Below are positions 25,008 to 37,689 of a stretch of DNA of 64,000 bases, in pieces (the stretch's first letter is position 1; every line of letters starts with the position of its first letter). The notes under the pieces were generated by a model. It made no database searches. It had not been told where the DNA came from and worked only from the letters and a program-made list of their open reading frames with translations. The position numbers and the translations under genes were made by a program. The DNA comes from Elephas maximus indicus (Eukaryota; Chordata; Mammalia; Proboscidea; Elephantidae), in assembly GCF_024166365.1 (NCBI RefSeq), contig NC_064821.1:50743093-50807092 (forward strand), written 5' to 3'.

Positions 25008-25530
25008 TGTCTTAGTCATCTAGTGCTGCTATAACAGAAATACCACAAGTGGATGACTTTAACGAAGAGCAATTTACTTTCTCACAGTCTGGGAGGGTAG
25101 AAGTCCAAAATCAGGGTGTCAGTTCCAACGGAAGGCTTTCTGTGTCCGTTGGCTCTGAAGGAAGGTCCTTATCATCAGTCTTCCCCTGGTCTAGGAGCTT
25201 CTCAGTGCAGGAACCCTGGATCCAAAGGATGCACTCATTTCCTGGCACTACTTTCTTGGTGGTATGTCCCCAAGTCTCTCTGCTCACTTCCATCTTTTAT
25301 ATCTCAAAAGAGATTGATTTAAGACACAATCTAATCTTGCAAATTGAGTCCTGCCTCATTAAGATAACTGCCACTGATCCCACCTCATTAACATCATAGA
25401 GGTAGGATTTACAACACATAGTAAAATCACATCAGATGACAAAATGGTGGACAGTCACGCGATACTGGAAATCATGGACTAGCCAAGTTGACACACATTT
25501 TGTGGGGACACAATTCAATTCATGACAGCT
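25008..25530. repeat. Mammalian interspersed repeat, family unassigned
   Basis: Opens cttagtcatctagtgctgct, continues with tttctcacagtctgggaggg and ends gacacaattcaattcatgac, matching a widespread roughly 500-bp mammalian repeat whose name I cannot fix by eye. Confidence 0.65.
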
Positions 25531-25724
25531 GGGGAGTCTTCTGCTGCTGTCACTGAGCATAGACAGGCATGGCCGTTCAAACCACCAAAATTAGCAAGGA
25601 TTCTCCTTCCGGAACCCCACCCCCATCTCTTCACCAATGTCCACCATGCTCATTGACACAAAGCCTGACCTCTTTTCCAAATGGAGCTCCCTTTGCTGCA
25701 TATGATTGGTGGAAGCTAGTCACA

Positions 25725-25900
25725 TGCTGGAAACCCTGATGGCGTAACAGTTAAGAGCTATGGCTGCTAACCAAAAGGTCCTCAGTTTGAATCCACCAGA
25801 TGGTCCTTGGAAACAATTTGGGGCAGTTCTACTCTGTCCTATAGGGTCGCTATAAGCCGTAATTGACTTGAGGACGATGGGTTTGGTTTGGTTTTGGTTA
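25725..25900 (+). repeat. Afrotherian SINE
   Basis: Begins gaaaccctgatggcgtaaca, has ctgctaaccaaaaggtcc and ends gacgatgggtttggtttgg. Confidence 0.9.
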
Positions 25901-26626
25901 GTCACATGCTTATGCTCTAACTGCAAGGGAGGCTGGGAAAGTGAATTTCTAATTCTAACTTGGAGGGCAGGACTCATAATGTGGGAGGTGCCTTAAATCT
26001 AGGAAGTAGGTTCACAAGGTGCTGGGTAGCCACATGAACATGAAAACTGTCCCCTACTCTGACAACCAGTTACAGTCACCTGCACATCACCATGAACACC
26101 AGCAACAGCATTATCCCTGTTACTATCAGTGAGCCCGGACCTGGGACTTCTGTATGCAGGCACCCTGTTAGACGCCAGTATGGGGACAGATGTAGGATGG
26201 GCCCAACCTAGAGGAGCTTACTGTCTCGTCAGAAGGCCTGGTCACCCTCCCTGCAGGGCAGCGTGCGCTAAGCTGCCATAGGAGAGGTTGAACCGTAAAG
26301 TGCTATAGGAGCCAGAGAGGGGGAGATCCTTGTGGACTAGAGAGCAAAGGGGAGTCTTTCTAGAGAGGGAGGCATTTGAGCTGTGCTTTGAAGGGTGGGA
26401 AAGTGTCAGATAAGAGCACCAGAAGGAAGAAGGTACCTCAATAGGAGGGTCCATGTGGGCAAAGTCTTGGGGGCAGGAATGTGCTTGGCACGATAGGGGA
26501 TTTGGCTGGTACAGGAATGTAGGCAGTATTTCTGGAACCTGACCAAGACTTCAGGATAAGAAGTATATTTTGCATTGTAACACACACATATACACATAAA
26601 AAGAAATAAATAAGTTTCACAAAGCA

Positions 26627-27170
26627 AGAACTTCCTCCTTTGCTATGATACCAGAGCAGGATGGTGCCCTTCTACCATTACTGAACCTTTTAATCAAAGA
26701 TTCTATAGAAGAATCCTGATCAAAGGGGGGAAGATGCGGAACAGATTTCAAATTCTCAATGGAGTCCAGATCTTCTGGAGCCACTGAGACTGGATGAGTC
26801 CCCGAAACTATTGCCTTGAGGTAATCTTTGAACTTTAAACCTTAAACCAAAACTATTCCCTAAAGTCTTCTGTGAACCAAAAAATAGCTTAGCTTAATTA
26901 GTAAAGTACAGCTACTTTGACCACTGTGCTCTTTTAAAAGATTATCTATGTAAGATCAAATAGACAAGGGCAACTTAAAAAGCTGAATGGGAAGCTTAGA
27001 GGGCAGTGCGTTTAAGATAATGGTGGTAGAATAATTTGGAAAGAGGTAGAGAGAATGGTAGCAAAACTCGAAGAATGTAACCAATGTCTCTGAATTGTAC
27101 ATGTAGAGATTGCTGAAATGGTGTCTCTTTGGCTGTGTGTACTTTCATCAAAAAAAAAAAAATTTTTTTT
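26627..27170 (+). repeat. Lineage-type L1 3' UTR copy with A-tail (copy 2)
   Basis: Parallels the copy at 23.8-24.4 kb word for word with scattered changes: ttctatagaagaatcctgat, gcggaacagatttcaaattc, gcttagcttaattagtaaag and a terminal A/T run. Confidence 0.78.
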
Positions 27171-27439
27171 TTAAGTTTCACAATACAATATATACCCTTA
27201 CTACATGCAACACACGCTGATGTTTTCTAGACTAACTTATCCTATTTCATTTTTTTTTTTTTTAATGCTGGTCAACAGTCATTAAATAGATTTCTTCAGC
27301 CATCAATAGGTCACAACCTGTGGTTTGAAAAACATGGGTGCAGAGGGTACAGAACTGGAGGGAGAAGCAGGGGCATGGCTGTGGAAGGCCTTGAACCCCA
27401 GACTGCAGCATTTGGACTTTGCCCTGTCGGTTTCGGAGC

Positions 27440-27700
27440 ACAAAGACTATGTGAGGAGTGGTGATATGAAATGATCAATATATACCATCTGTCAGTATTT
27501 GAAATGCACGTAACATTTGACCCAGCAATTCCAGTTCTAGAATGGTAGCCTGGAGAATTGCTCACCGAGGAGCTCCAAGACGCATGAACGACAATGTTTT
27601 CCGCAGTGCTGCTTCTCACCGGAAGAACTGGACGCAACTTACATATGGAAGGCTATTCAGCCTTTAAAAAAAAATGAGGTCGGTCTCTGTGTCCTGATAC
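27440..27700. repeat. Probable old L1 fragment
   Basis: Contains gtaacatttgacccagcaat, tccagttctagaatggtagc and caacttacatatggaaggct, words of L1 3' ORF2. Weakly supported. Confidence 0.5.
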
Positions 27701-28339
27701 AGAGAGATCTCCTGGACATTTGAGGAGAGGAAACAAAATTAAGTCCTAGAGCCAGATGTGTGGTTCATTTTCAGTTTGCGATCAAACAAACCTGTATGCA
27801 TGTGTGTACATTCACATGCATGGGTGCCTTTATAAAAGATTTGGAAGGGGAAAAAAAAAAAAAAAAAGACATTGTGGCTTTCTTCTTACTCTTTCTCTGA
27901 ATCACTTGCCCTGGAGGAAGCCAGCCACCATGTCATGAAGCCTATGGGGAGGTCTGTGAGGGGAAGAACTGAGGCCTTCAGCCAACAGCCAGTGAGGAAC
28001 ATGTGAGACAGCCAACTTGGAAGCAGACCGTCCAGCCCCAGTCAGACCTTCAGATGACTGTAGCCCTGGCCACCATCTTGACTGTAACACCTCATGCGGG
28101 ATCTACTCCTGGATTCCTGACTCTAGAAACGGTGTCAGATAATAAATGCTTGTTATAAAAAAAGAAAAAATTGTAAGGCCCTATACAAAGCCTAACAGAG
28201 AGGTTGCCGTGGGCTAGGAGAGAGTGGATATGGGGCTGGTGCAGGTCAAAGGGGTGCCTATCATAATTTTCTCTCTGGGCTTCTGTATGGCTTATGTATT
28301 CTTGAATGACACGCATGATTTTAAAAAACAATTGAATAT

Positions 28340-29835
28340 ATATATATAAAGTTCAAAGTGTCCTCAGGAATAGAGAGTCCAGTGGGAGGGTGGGCATGAG
28401 GGAGGAGGGGTCTCAGGAAGGCTGGAGGGGCTGGAGAACGTGGCCAGTAGCACTGCCCCGTTTGGCCAAGTGCTGAGTGCTCTTGGGGGAGGTGTGGGGG
28501 GGCGGGGGTCCCAGTAGCTTATACTAACCGGCAGTTACAATCCACTGCAATAAACACCAGGGAGCTCTGGATCAGGGAGGACTTCCTGGAAGATGTGGCT
28601 GGGGCAGGCTAGCAGAGCATGACTAAGGATGCTGAGCAGGAATGGGGCCCCCATGACCAGCAGACTAGGAAGGAGCCTCCTCTGGAGACCAGAGCCTGCA
28701 CCCCCTGGTCTGAAGTCTCCAGGCATTCCTAGGGCTGCAGGCTGAGGGAGGGCAGGGCTAGGCTGGGGGCTGCCCCGCACCACGTGGTTCCTGCCCAGCT
28801 CCCTCCCTAAGATTTGTTGGGGCAACCTGGGAGCAGTTATGCAAATCGCCTCCCGGTGTGGCTCTCATTACCTTTCTGTGCTGGCAGCTGCTTTTCTGTT
28901 CTCTTTCTGTGCTGGCGGCTGTTTGCGGACTGCTGCCCCATGCCACGCTGGCCTAGAGATGGGGGGGGTGGAGGTCCCTGCCTCACCCCTTCTCCTTCCT
29001 CAGCCCTAGCTTCAATGGAGAAAGGAAAACATCTCCATCCTGCAGGAGCCCCCAACCTTAACCACATCTGGTTCACATAGGCCCCGTTTGGTTCCAATCG
29101 TCCCACTTCCTGCTACTATCTCTGGGAGCCCCTGGCCCACCAACCGCCAGCTGTGGGAACCCCGCCACCTCCCTCAACCTTCAGTAAGTCCTCCTGAAGC
29201 GTGATGATGCTTAGTCAAACCCTACTGTCCCATCTACCTGACAAGTTCTCCGTGTGGCCTTCAAGACCACCCACAGTGGGGTCCCAAACAGCCTTGTGGG
29301 TCTCACCTCGAGCCCCACCATAATTGTGGGTCATCTGCTATCCCGCCAAATGTGCCCTAGGCCTTTGCTCTGGCTGTCCCCCTGCCTGGGCTCCCCAGGG
29401 TTTTCTAGGGTCCGTCCACAACCTTCAAGATCCTGCCAGACCTCTAGGAGCCCCGATTGTCCCCATCCACCTGGTGCCTTTCACTCTCCTTGGGGGGCCT
29501 GCTGAGTGTCAGGCATGGTGTGGGCTGTTCTTCCTCCCACCCGGCCACCCTGGGAGGCCCTCGATCAGAGGAAGCAGAGCAGCCCTGTCCACTCTGTGAG
29601 GTGGCCTGAGCAAGAGAACATGTGTTTGCCTGGCAGGAGTGTGCCCCCAAAGAAGACAGTCCTAAAGCCACTTCCAGGGGCTCAGGGACAGAGCTGGGAT
29701 AGGGTCGGGGACGTCAGGGATCAAACGGGATGATGGGACAGGAGGAGAGGGAGGGAGACCGACCCCAGAGAGCAGGGATTTCAGGCACCTGCCCAGGTGG
29801 ACCCAGAGAAGAGATTTGAGGTAAAAGAAGTAATT
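28340..29835. other. Intergenic, no gene recognised
   Basis: GC-rich with overlapping spurious frames. It includes a duplicated phrase ctttctgtgctggcagctgc / ctttctgtgctggcggctgt near 28875-28920. No exon was recognised. Confidence 0.5.
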
Positions 29836-29837
29836 TG

Positions 29838-30012
29838 CACCCGTCTCCTGGTGGCATAGTGGTTAAGAGCTATAGCTGCTAAACAAAAGGTCAGCGGTTC
29901 AAATCTACCTGGTGCTCCTTGGGAACTCTATGGGGCAGTTCCACTCTGTCCTATAGGGTCACTGTGAGTTGGAATCAACTCCACGGCAAGGGGTTTAATT
30001 TGTTTTTTTTCC
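29838..30012 (+). repeat. Afrotherian SINE
   Basis: Contains ctggtggcatagtggttaag and gtgagttggaatcaactcca, with a T-rich end. Confidence 0.9.
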
Positions 30013-30149
30013 GGGCTGTGGGGACTCAGGCGGGAACTAGGCTCTCTCTCCTGTGCAGGACTGCACCCTTCAGCGCTCTGAGGGCTGCAGGCCACGACCA
30101 GGTGTGACATGCTCTGTAGCACTTGGCCCCACATCACAGCTAATCTGTA

Positions 30150-30315
30150 ACATGTTGCACTTACCGTGAGCCAGTCCCCACCTACGTGTTAACGTGTGTT
30201 AAGTGTGTTAATCCTCACAGCAACCGCGTGAAATACATGCTATTATCATTATCATCCCCATTTTACAGATGAGAAAACCGAGGCATAAAAAGGTTAGCAA
30301 CTGGTAAGTAGCAAA
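30150..30315 (+). repeat. MIR/L2-type fragment
   Basis: Contains catccccattttacagatga and gaaaaccgaggca. Confidence 0.65.
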
Positions 30316-31624
30316 GCTAGGGTCTGGGCGAAGGAGCTTCTTAGCCCCCACTAGTCAGTGGCCCAGGGTCCCCCAGAAAGCTGGGGTCTCTGAGTCAGTC
30401 ACCACTTTTCCCCCCTCACTGGAAAGGACTCTAGACTGGGAGCTTCTTGAGGGCAGTCATGGGGACAGGGTTCATCTGTGTCTCCCCAGCAGCCAGCACC
30501 AGGCCTTCCTTCCTTCCCTCCTCTCTTCCTCCCTCCCTCCCTTCCTTCTGTTAGTTAGTCATTCCATAGATTTTTATTCAGTACCACCTGGGAACCATGG
30601 GCTAAAACCCCCCTGAGCCTCAGGCCCTTCATCTGCAAAATTTGAATATTGTCCAGAGCAGAGCAACCCAGTAGAAACAGAGCCAGCCACATAAGTCATT
30701 TTACGTTTCCTAGTAGCCGCTGAAAAGTAAAAACTAACAGGTGAATTTAATTTTAATAACATCTTGTTTAACCCCATAGATCCAAAATATTGTCATTTCA
30801 GCATGTAATCAGTGTGAAAATTATCCACGAGATATTTTACATTCATTTGTTCGTACCAAGTCTGGGAAAGCCCATGGGTGTTCTATCCCTACAGCACATC
30901 TCCGCTCGGACTAGCCCCAGACCAGGTACTCGTGGCTACGTGGCTATGTGCGCCTCCTCTGCCCGCTGTGGCTCTAGGCTGAACAGCCAGCGGAGTGCGG
31001 GTGTTTGACGGCCCCAGCTCCCAGCCCGTCCAGCGCAGGGTGTGTACAAGGAGCGGTCCCCAGCCCCCTCCTCTTTGCTCCTGGCAGAGCCTCCTCTTCC
31101 TTCGTCGCAGGCCCTGCCGAGTGTCTCCTGCACAAGCCAGGAATCAGGGCCCCTCTAGGGTGCCCCCGGGACCGAGGCTTGGCTGGCTTTCCGGGAAGAA
31201 GGAGGCGGGAGGAGGGAAGAGTAGGCTGGGGCCGCGAGGAGGGAGCTGGCGGCCGCCTGGCACGGGGACAGAGTGGTTTGCTCCTCTTTGAAGCCGGGAG
31301 ATGAAAGCGGGGCCCACATGGGCTGCCTTTGATTCCGCTCCTCCATGGGCCCCGCGCAGCTGCAGCCAGCCAGGGCCCAGCCCTTCGCCCAGTGCGCCGC
31401 CCCAAGGGGAGCAGAGGGGGCCCCAGGCCAAGGGTGTTTCTCTCCTGGGTAGGGGTGGGGGGTAAGCAGAGGAGGCACCCTCAGTCCTGGAGTATCTGCC
31501 CTCCGAAAGACCCACCCGAAGGTGACAGCAGCAGCCTCCCTCAAGAAGAGGGGGCAGGTGTGATATGTAGGGCTGGGAGAACCTCCTGGTGGAATCCCTC
31601 TTCTGCCCTGTCTGCGCTTTCACC

Positions 31625-31752
31625 GTTAGTAGTAACTCAGGCTGCTAACCAGAAGGTCAGCAGTTGGAAGCCACCAGCCGCTCCTTGGAAATCCTATGGA
31701 GCAGTTCTGCTCTGTCAGAATCAACTCAACGGCAATGGCTTTTTTTTTGCCC
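31625..31752 (+). repeat. Afrotherian SINE, 5' degraded
   Basis: Contains ggctgctaaccagaaggtca, gccgctccttggaaatccta and tcagaatcaactcaacggca. Confidence 0.85.
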
Positions 31753-31807
31753 TTGGAAGAAGCACAGTCAAGCTTGGTGGCTGAGAGTTGGGTGAATCAC
31801 TTAACCT

Positions 31808-32033
31808 CTCTAAAACCAGTTGCCGTCTAGCCGACCCCAACTCGTGGTGACCCCGTGTGTGTCAGAGTAAAACTGTGCTCCATAGGGTTTTCAATGGCTG
31901 ATTTTTTTGAAAGTAGATTGCCCGGCCTTTCTTCTGAGGTGCTTCTGGGTGGAGCAGGTGGACTCAAACCTCCAACCTTTGGGTTAGCAGCCAAGCACAT
32001 TAACTGTTTGTACCACCCAGAAACTCTTAAGCC
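31808..32033 (-). repeat. Afrotherian SINE, antisense
   Basis: Contains ccagttgccgtctagccgac, tgctccatagggttttcaat and gtaccacccagaaactct. It faces the previous SINE tail to tail. Confidence 0.9.
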
Positions 32034-32039
32034 TCTCGA

Positions 32040-33035
32040 ATTCAACAAATATTTACTGAGGGTCTACTGTGTGCCGAGCACTGTTCTGGGAACCCTCCTC
32101 ACATGTACCTCACAGAGCAGATTGAATGAAGTGATGCCTGTGAAGTGCCTAGCACAGTGACTGGCACCTGGGAATGCTCAGTATATGGGAACCAGCACTG
32201 TCATCATCACCACCATCACTATTATTTACTATTATTATTGCTTCCACCTCCTTCAGGTCCTCTTAACCACTACCAGGCACTGAGGAAAGAGAATCAAACG
32301 CTGGCCTGGCATCCACCCCAGGGCCAGTCCCTCTCTGCTCTGGCCTGAGGTCTGCATGCTGTCTCTCCTAGGTCATTCCCTGGCCTGGGGGAGACAGGAC
32401 CACTAACCTTGACCTGGACCTCTCTGGACTGAGAGTGGCAGCACACCCATAAGCTCACATCACAAACATCATGCTTTGGGGTCCACTGATTGTAATGGAA
32501 GCAAAGCTACACCTGGGAGCCTCCAGCAAGCCCTCCCTGTGGCCCAGGCCTGCAAACCCCTTCTCAAACAACTGGAGGAGAGGTAGCAGCTAAGCTTAGA
32601 GGGCCGGCAGGGGTTAGCACACTGGCTTCACCAGGGGCATGGCCTCTGCAAGCCCTGACCCCCTAGCACCCTGGGCAATGCGAACTACCTGTCCTCTGCC
32701 CTAACCCCTCTCCACAGCATCTGGAGATCTCCTGTCCGCTGTGGTCTTCCTTCTCCAGGGCTGCAAAGTCCTGATTATAGCATCCTTGCACACGTGCTGC
32801 TTGTGCTAGCCTCATACTGCTCAGTGACATGGGGAAGGTGTCTGTGAGCCCCCCAGGGCATGCCCCTTGCCCTTAGTCCCCTCTTTGTTGACACTGTGCT
32901 GCCTCCCAGGAGAAGGAAGGAGAGAATGTAAAGCCAGGCCTGGAGAGCAGTCCGAGCCTCATGAGTAAGCAGTAAGTTTGCAGGACCCTGGGCTACCGCC
33001 CCTCCCAGACTCTATCTGATCCTGGAGTCACTATT
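32040..33035. other. Intergenic, no gene recognised
   Basis: Includes an L2-like stretch near 32045-32170 (tactgtgtgccgagcactgt) and unique GC-rich sequence. Confidence 0.5.
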
Positions 33036-33039
33036 CCAG

Positions 33040-33190
33040 GTCAGTGTGGTCATCCCATTTCACAGATGGGAAGACAGAGGCTCAAGGTAGTGGAGACCTT
33101 TCCCACAGTCACACATTTAGGAAATGGTGTGGTAAAAATTTGAACCCAGGTCTGATTCCAAAGTTTGCATTTTTTCCACTCAACTGTGCT
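33040..33190 (+). repeat. MIR/L2-type fragment
   Basis: Contains catcccatttcacagatggg and gtctgattccaaagtttgca. Confidence 0.6.
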
Positions 33191-33564
33191 GCCGAGGAAC
33201 TTAGCCCCTCTCCTGAGTGGGCTCAAGGCCAAAGCCAAGGCCAAGGAGCTGGTGCTAAAGACCATGATACAGCAGGATGACTAATGGCCTTGAAGGCAGA
33301 GCGATGAGGCGGAATCTCACCAGCCCTGTGAGGTCCCCCCAACTTGAGACCTTACATCTTCTCTCTGAGGGAAAGGGCTCATATAACGCAGGGTTTCCTG
33401 AAGTGTGCTGAGCTCGAGAGATGATTGTAGACAGTCCATAGCCTTTTAAAAATTTTTAATAATTATAGATTTATTTTATCGTGGATTCGACCAGATAGAT
33501 ATAACTAGCACATCGAATTCACAATTTCCTGGATAGTTTTGCTTAGGTAGTGTCTGTGTAAGTG

Positions 33565-33775
33565 AAGAAGTCCCTGGTTGGTACAAACAGTTAAGTGCAG
33601 CTACTAACTGAAAGTTTGTTGCTTCAAACCCACCCAGAGGTGCCTAGGAAGAAAGGCCTGGTGACCTGCTTCTGAAAGGTCACAGCCTTGAAAACCCTCT
33701 GGAGCACAGTTCTACGCTGACACACATGGGGTCCCCATGAGTCAGAATCCACTCAACAGCAACTGGCTACGTAAG
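33565..33775 (+). repeat. Afrotherian SINE
   Basis: Begins agtccctggttggtacaaac and ends atgagtcagaatccactcaa. Confidence 0.9.
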
Positions 33776-33814
33776 TGAAAAAAACTGCATTGATTTAAGG
33801 AAAAAGAGTAAGTA

Positions 33815-34165
33815 AATCTGAATTGTGGTGCTGGCAGAGTGTATTGAACATCCCGGGGACTGCCAAAAGAACGAACAAATCCGTTCTGGAGAAAGCAGAG
33901 CCAGAACGTTCCTTAGAAGTGAGGATGGCAAGACTTCATCTTGCTTACTTTGGGCAAAGATCAATAGCTAGAAAAGGACATCATGTTTGGTAAAGTGGAG
34001 GGTCAATGAAAACGGAGACCCTCCATGAGGTGGAGTGACACGGTGGCTGCAACAATGGGCTCAAGCGTACGGATGGTTGTGAGGATGGGGCAGAACCGTG
34101 CAACGTTTCATTTTATTGTACATAAGGTTGCCATGAGTCAGAGGCAACTCACAGCAACAAGCAGG
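33815..34165 (+). mobile_element. RTE LINE 3' fragment
   Basis: Contains ttgtggtgctggcagagtgt, tgccaaaagaacgaacaaat and ttttattgtacataaggttg, the RTE C-terminal and tail region. Shortened internally. Confidence 0.85.
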
Positions 34166-35074
34166 TAAATAAAAATCTGGCTGGATGGAGGAGACGGCCT
34201 AAGGCATGAAGGGAATATCAGCATGCCAGTGGTCTGGGAGGCATGAGACGATGTGATGACCACACCTCCTGGAAGGGGTACCAGGTGGGAAGGCGGCTGC
34301 AAGTAGTGTGCCTCAGCCCCACTGGAACCAGGCCAGGAGAAAGGGAGGCAGGAAGGGAGGCAGGAGCAGAGTCAGGAGAAGAGAGGGAGAGCGGACTCGT
34401 GGGCTCTGGCTCCACCAGCTCTCTCGTCCACCCAGGGGCCCCGCTGAGCCTGGAGGCCACAGTGCTGCCCCCCTCCCTGGCCCACGCGGGCCGCAGCTGG
34501 CTGGTGTAAAACACACATGTTTTGACTGAAGTCGTTCTCCCCCACCTCTTGAAAAACGCCAACATTAAAGGGAGCGTAGCTTTGTAAAACTGAAACTGTA
34601 AAACGCTTCTGAAACCCAGCCCCGGGGATTAAAGAAACCACATGAAAAGGGATTGGGGACGACCTGGATGCTGACTTCCTGTTCAGAAGTTCCCTCAACA
34701 TGTGCCTCCCACCCGGACGGGTGGCTTGTAGAGAGGAGGAGGAGGAAGGAGAAAGGCCAGGGCCAATGGGGGTCTGAGGGACCTCAGGAAGTCCAGGTCA
34801 CAGCTAAGGTCCAAGGCCTACTAACCTGTGGCCACGGCCCTCCCAGGCTTCTGACCTCTGGGGGACCGAAAGAAAAGGCACGATGTTGCCCTTTGCCTTG
34901 AGACCCTGCCCTGTAGTAATGGAGGTGTGGAAAGCAAGAGAGACCACAATCCTGTGCCGGTCTCCCCTGCTGCTCCAGTGTGGTCCTCACTGTGCTTAGA
35001 CACTTGAAGATGCCAGAAGCATGGTCGCCTCCGCTCAGCCTCCTGTCCAATGGTAGTTAAGTGTTCAAGCACAG

Positions 35075-35440
35075 AAGTCCGCCTACCGGGTTCAGATTCC
35101 AGCTCTGCCACTCACTAGCTGTGGGACCAACTGAGGAGCCTAAAGCGCTTACCTGATAAGATTGTTTGGGGGAAAGTGCTCAGCAAATTGCCCGGCACAT
35201 AGTACCAGTACTAGTACCAGTTGTAGTCAAGTCAGCGTTGACTCATGGCAACCCCATGTGTGTCAGAATAGAACTGAGTTCCATAGGGTTTTCAATGCCT
35301 GTGACTTTTCAGAAGTAGATAGATCATCAGGTCACTCTTCTGAGGTGCCTCTGGGTGGACTCGAACCTTTCAGTTAGCCACATTAACCGTTTGTAGCACC
35401 CAGGGACTCCAGCATGTAGTGAGGGCTCAATAAATGGCAA
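35075..35440 (+). repeat. MIR interrupted by a SINE
   Basis: MIR words (ttcagattccagctctgcca, agctgtgggaccaactgagg) precede a SINE at 35213-35412, and MIR-like words resume after it (gtagtgagggctcaataaat). Confidence 0.65.
35213..35412 (-). repeat. Afrotherian SINE, antisense
   Basis: Contains gttgactcatggcaacccca and gtttgtagcacccagggact. It sits inside a MIR. Confidence 0.9.
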
Positions 35441-35899
35441 CACACACAGAGAGAGACACACACAAGCCTCACCGTGTCACTGATCAATGTGAGGTTAAAA
35501 CAAGCAGTGTGTGTGCAAAGACACTGTGACGGGGACCACACGCCCCCCCTGAGCCAGGAGAAAGAGGAGAACAACAGTGGTCTTCCTCTGCCCCTGTGTC
35601 TCCCTACTGTTCCATGACCTTGGGCAGGTCACATGGCCTCTCTGGGCTTAGGAACTCCATCCTTAGAACAGAGGATAGGATGAGCTGGGTTAAAGGTTCC
35701 CCCCAGCTCACATGTTCTAGTTTGGGGCCAGGGAATCAAAAGGGGGAAGTCTGTCTCTCCCCCATGGCTTGAGAATTTGCCAGACCTGGAGACAGCAGAG
35801 GAGTTACGTGCTTTCTGATACTGTGGCTGAAGAAGGGATGGGTGTGGGCTTCTCCATCCTGAGGCTGGCCACCCAGGGTTGCGGACAGAGGAAGCCAGG

Positions 35900-36035
35900 T
35901 CTGTGGACACACACACAGACGCATGCACATAATACACACTCCCACATGGGTGCATACTCAAACCTCCCCACATCGCATACGTGTCACACAGACACAGGTA
36001 CATACGTATACATACACACACATCACAAGCAGCAT
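35900..36035 (+). repeat. CA-rich microsatellite, degenerate
   Basis: Contains acacacacacagacgcatgc and catacacacacatcac units. Confidence 0.8.
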
Positions 36036-36059
36036 GGTGGCCACCACCACCCCCAATAA

Positions 36060-36330
36060 AGCTTTATTACAGCCCTCCCTCCGTTATATAAACTCTCCAT
36101 GCCCTCCAGTGTCCCCCGCAATCACTTACCTAATATTAGGATATTAAAAAATATGGCAAGATTTTTAAGAGACTTATTAAAATGCAATTAGCAGCGTGTA
36201 CGACTTAAGCAGGGAGATTATTTTTAAAAATGACTTGATTGTGCCGAATACCACGCACCTTCCTGAGGCCGTAAACCTGCCAATCACACACATTTTCAAA
36301 TGAAGAGGTTTCTGCGCTTTCTTTTTGTCC
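36060..36330. promoter_or_regulatory. Putative conserved non-coding element
   Basis: AT-rich and repeat-free, with attaaaatgcaattagcagc (a homeodomain-type core), cttaagcagggagattattt and acacattttcaaatgaagag. Followed by GC-rich flank. Confidence 0.45.
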
Positions 36331-36979
36331 TTCAAGGTTTTCTCCTACTCCGGTGACCATGAAGGCTGCGGCCCCACCCCCACAAAAGCCACCCTTCCCA
36401 GCCCCCCCAGTACACATCAGCCCCCTCAAGAGGCCCCTCAAAAGGAAGCCAAGGGTTTAATTAGGTCAAAGGCAAAGGCTGAAGAAGCTTGGAGAAACTG
36501 ACCAGAGGGTGGACAATGGGATGGAGAAGCCCCACTCCCCAACTACTCCCACCTCCATTATGATTTGAATCTGGGGCCGGGGCTACGGACAGAACCCGGG
36601 TGACAAACTGTCTTACTCTGAAGGGGCTGGAGTGGAAAGGGTTGAAGGGAGGAGGAAAGTCCGAAGGAGAGGGTCACTGCTGACCTCCTCTGAGGGCTGA
36701 GCCTCAGAGACCCCCTCCCGCAGCCCCCCCTCCCCCTCCGGCAGGGCCCACTAGGCAGGGCTGGAACGGTGGGTTATGCTGCCCCCTGCTGCCCGCTGTC
36801 TGCACTGCAGCCCCGCTCTTAGGATGGGAGGCCTCGCGAAGAAGCTCGCCTGGGTCCAGGGGTCGCCGCTTCTCCAGCTGCGGTGATCCCGGCAGAGGAA
36901 CCCGAGATCCTCACGGCTGTAACCTGCGGAGGAACACGCATCTGGAAACGTGGGACGGCTCTTCGGCCGCCCTCTCCGG

Positions 36980-37150
36980 GCAGCCCCACCCTGGCCAAAG
37001 GAGTTTATCAAATGTGCTCTCTACTTCCTGGCATTAGGCTCCCCTGGCACTTTTATTCCAACCATAAAAAGCCTATTTCATTGAGAAATAAAGTCCCAGC
37101 TCTTTGACGTGGTACTCCTTTCAGAGCTCTTAGCCGCCAAGCAAAATTTA
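36980..37150. promoter_or_regulatory. Putative conserved non-coding element
   Basis: Contains aaggagtttatcaaatgtgc, cacttttattccaaccataa and gagaaataaagtcccagctc, AT-rich unique sequence between GC-rich flanks. Confidence 0.4.
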
Positions 37151-37314
37151 TGTTTCCTGGATGCTCTCTCCTGGGGTTACAACTGGAAATAGGGGGGAGA
37201 GGGCTGGAAGGGGGGGGGTTTCCTTCCTAGCTGATAAGGACATGCGTTTATTCCTTTGGTTGAAGGGGCCCCGGAAACTCAGGGTGTCAGAGACAGAACA
37301 TTCGCTTTGGCATG

Positions 37315-37470
37315 AGAAGGCCGGGCTTCCTGCTGCCGCCTATTAACCGTGTGACCTTGGGCAAGCCACTGAGCCTCAGTTTCCTCATCTGTAAAACGGA
37401 AATAGCAACGCCTTCCCCAAAGCAATGGTGCTAGATGCAGTGAGCTGCCAGAGGTCAAAAGTCTGGGTAA
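37315..37470 (+). repeat. MIR
   Basis: Contains accgtgtgaccttgggcaag, ctgagcctcagtttcctcat and ctgtaaaacggaaat. Confidence 0.85.
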
Positions 37471-37689
37471 GCTTTACAAACGCCAGGGGTTGGGATTTCC
37501 AACCAATTCCTTTGGTGGTTTCGAACCCCTGCTGAGAATTTTCGTTTCCACCCCAGATATACTGGATCAGAGTCTACGTTTTAACAAGATCCCCAGGTGA
37601 TTCTTATGTATAATAGATTTTGAGAACCACTGCTCTAAAATATTGGGTATGGAGCTAATTAGACAACCTATTACAAAGGTGAGAAAGTG

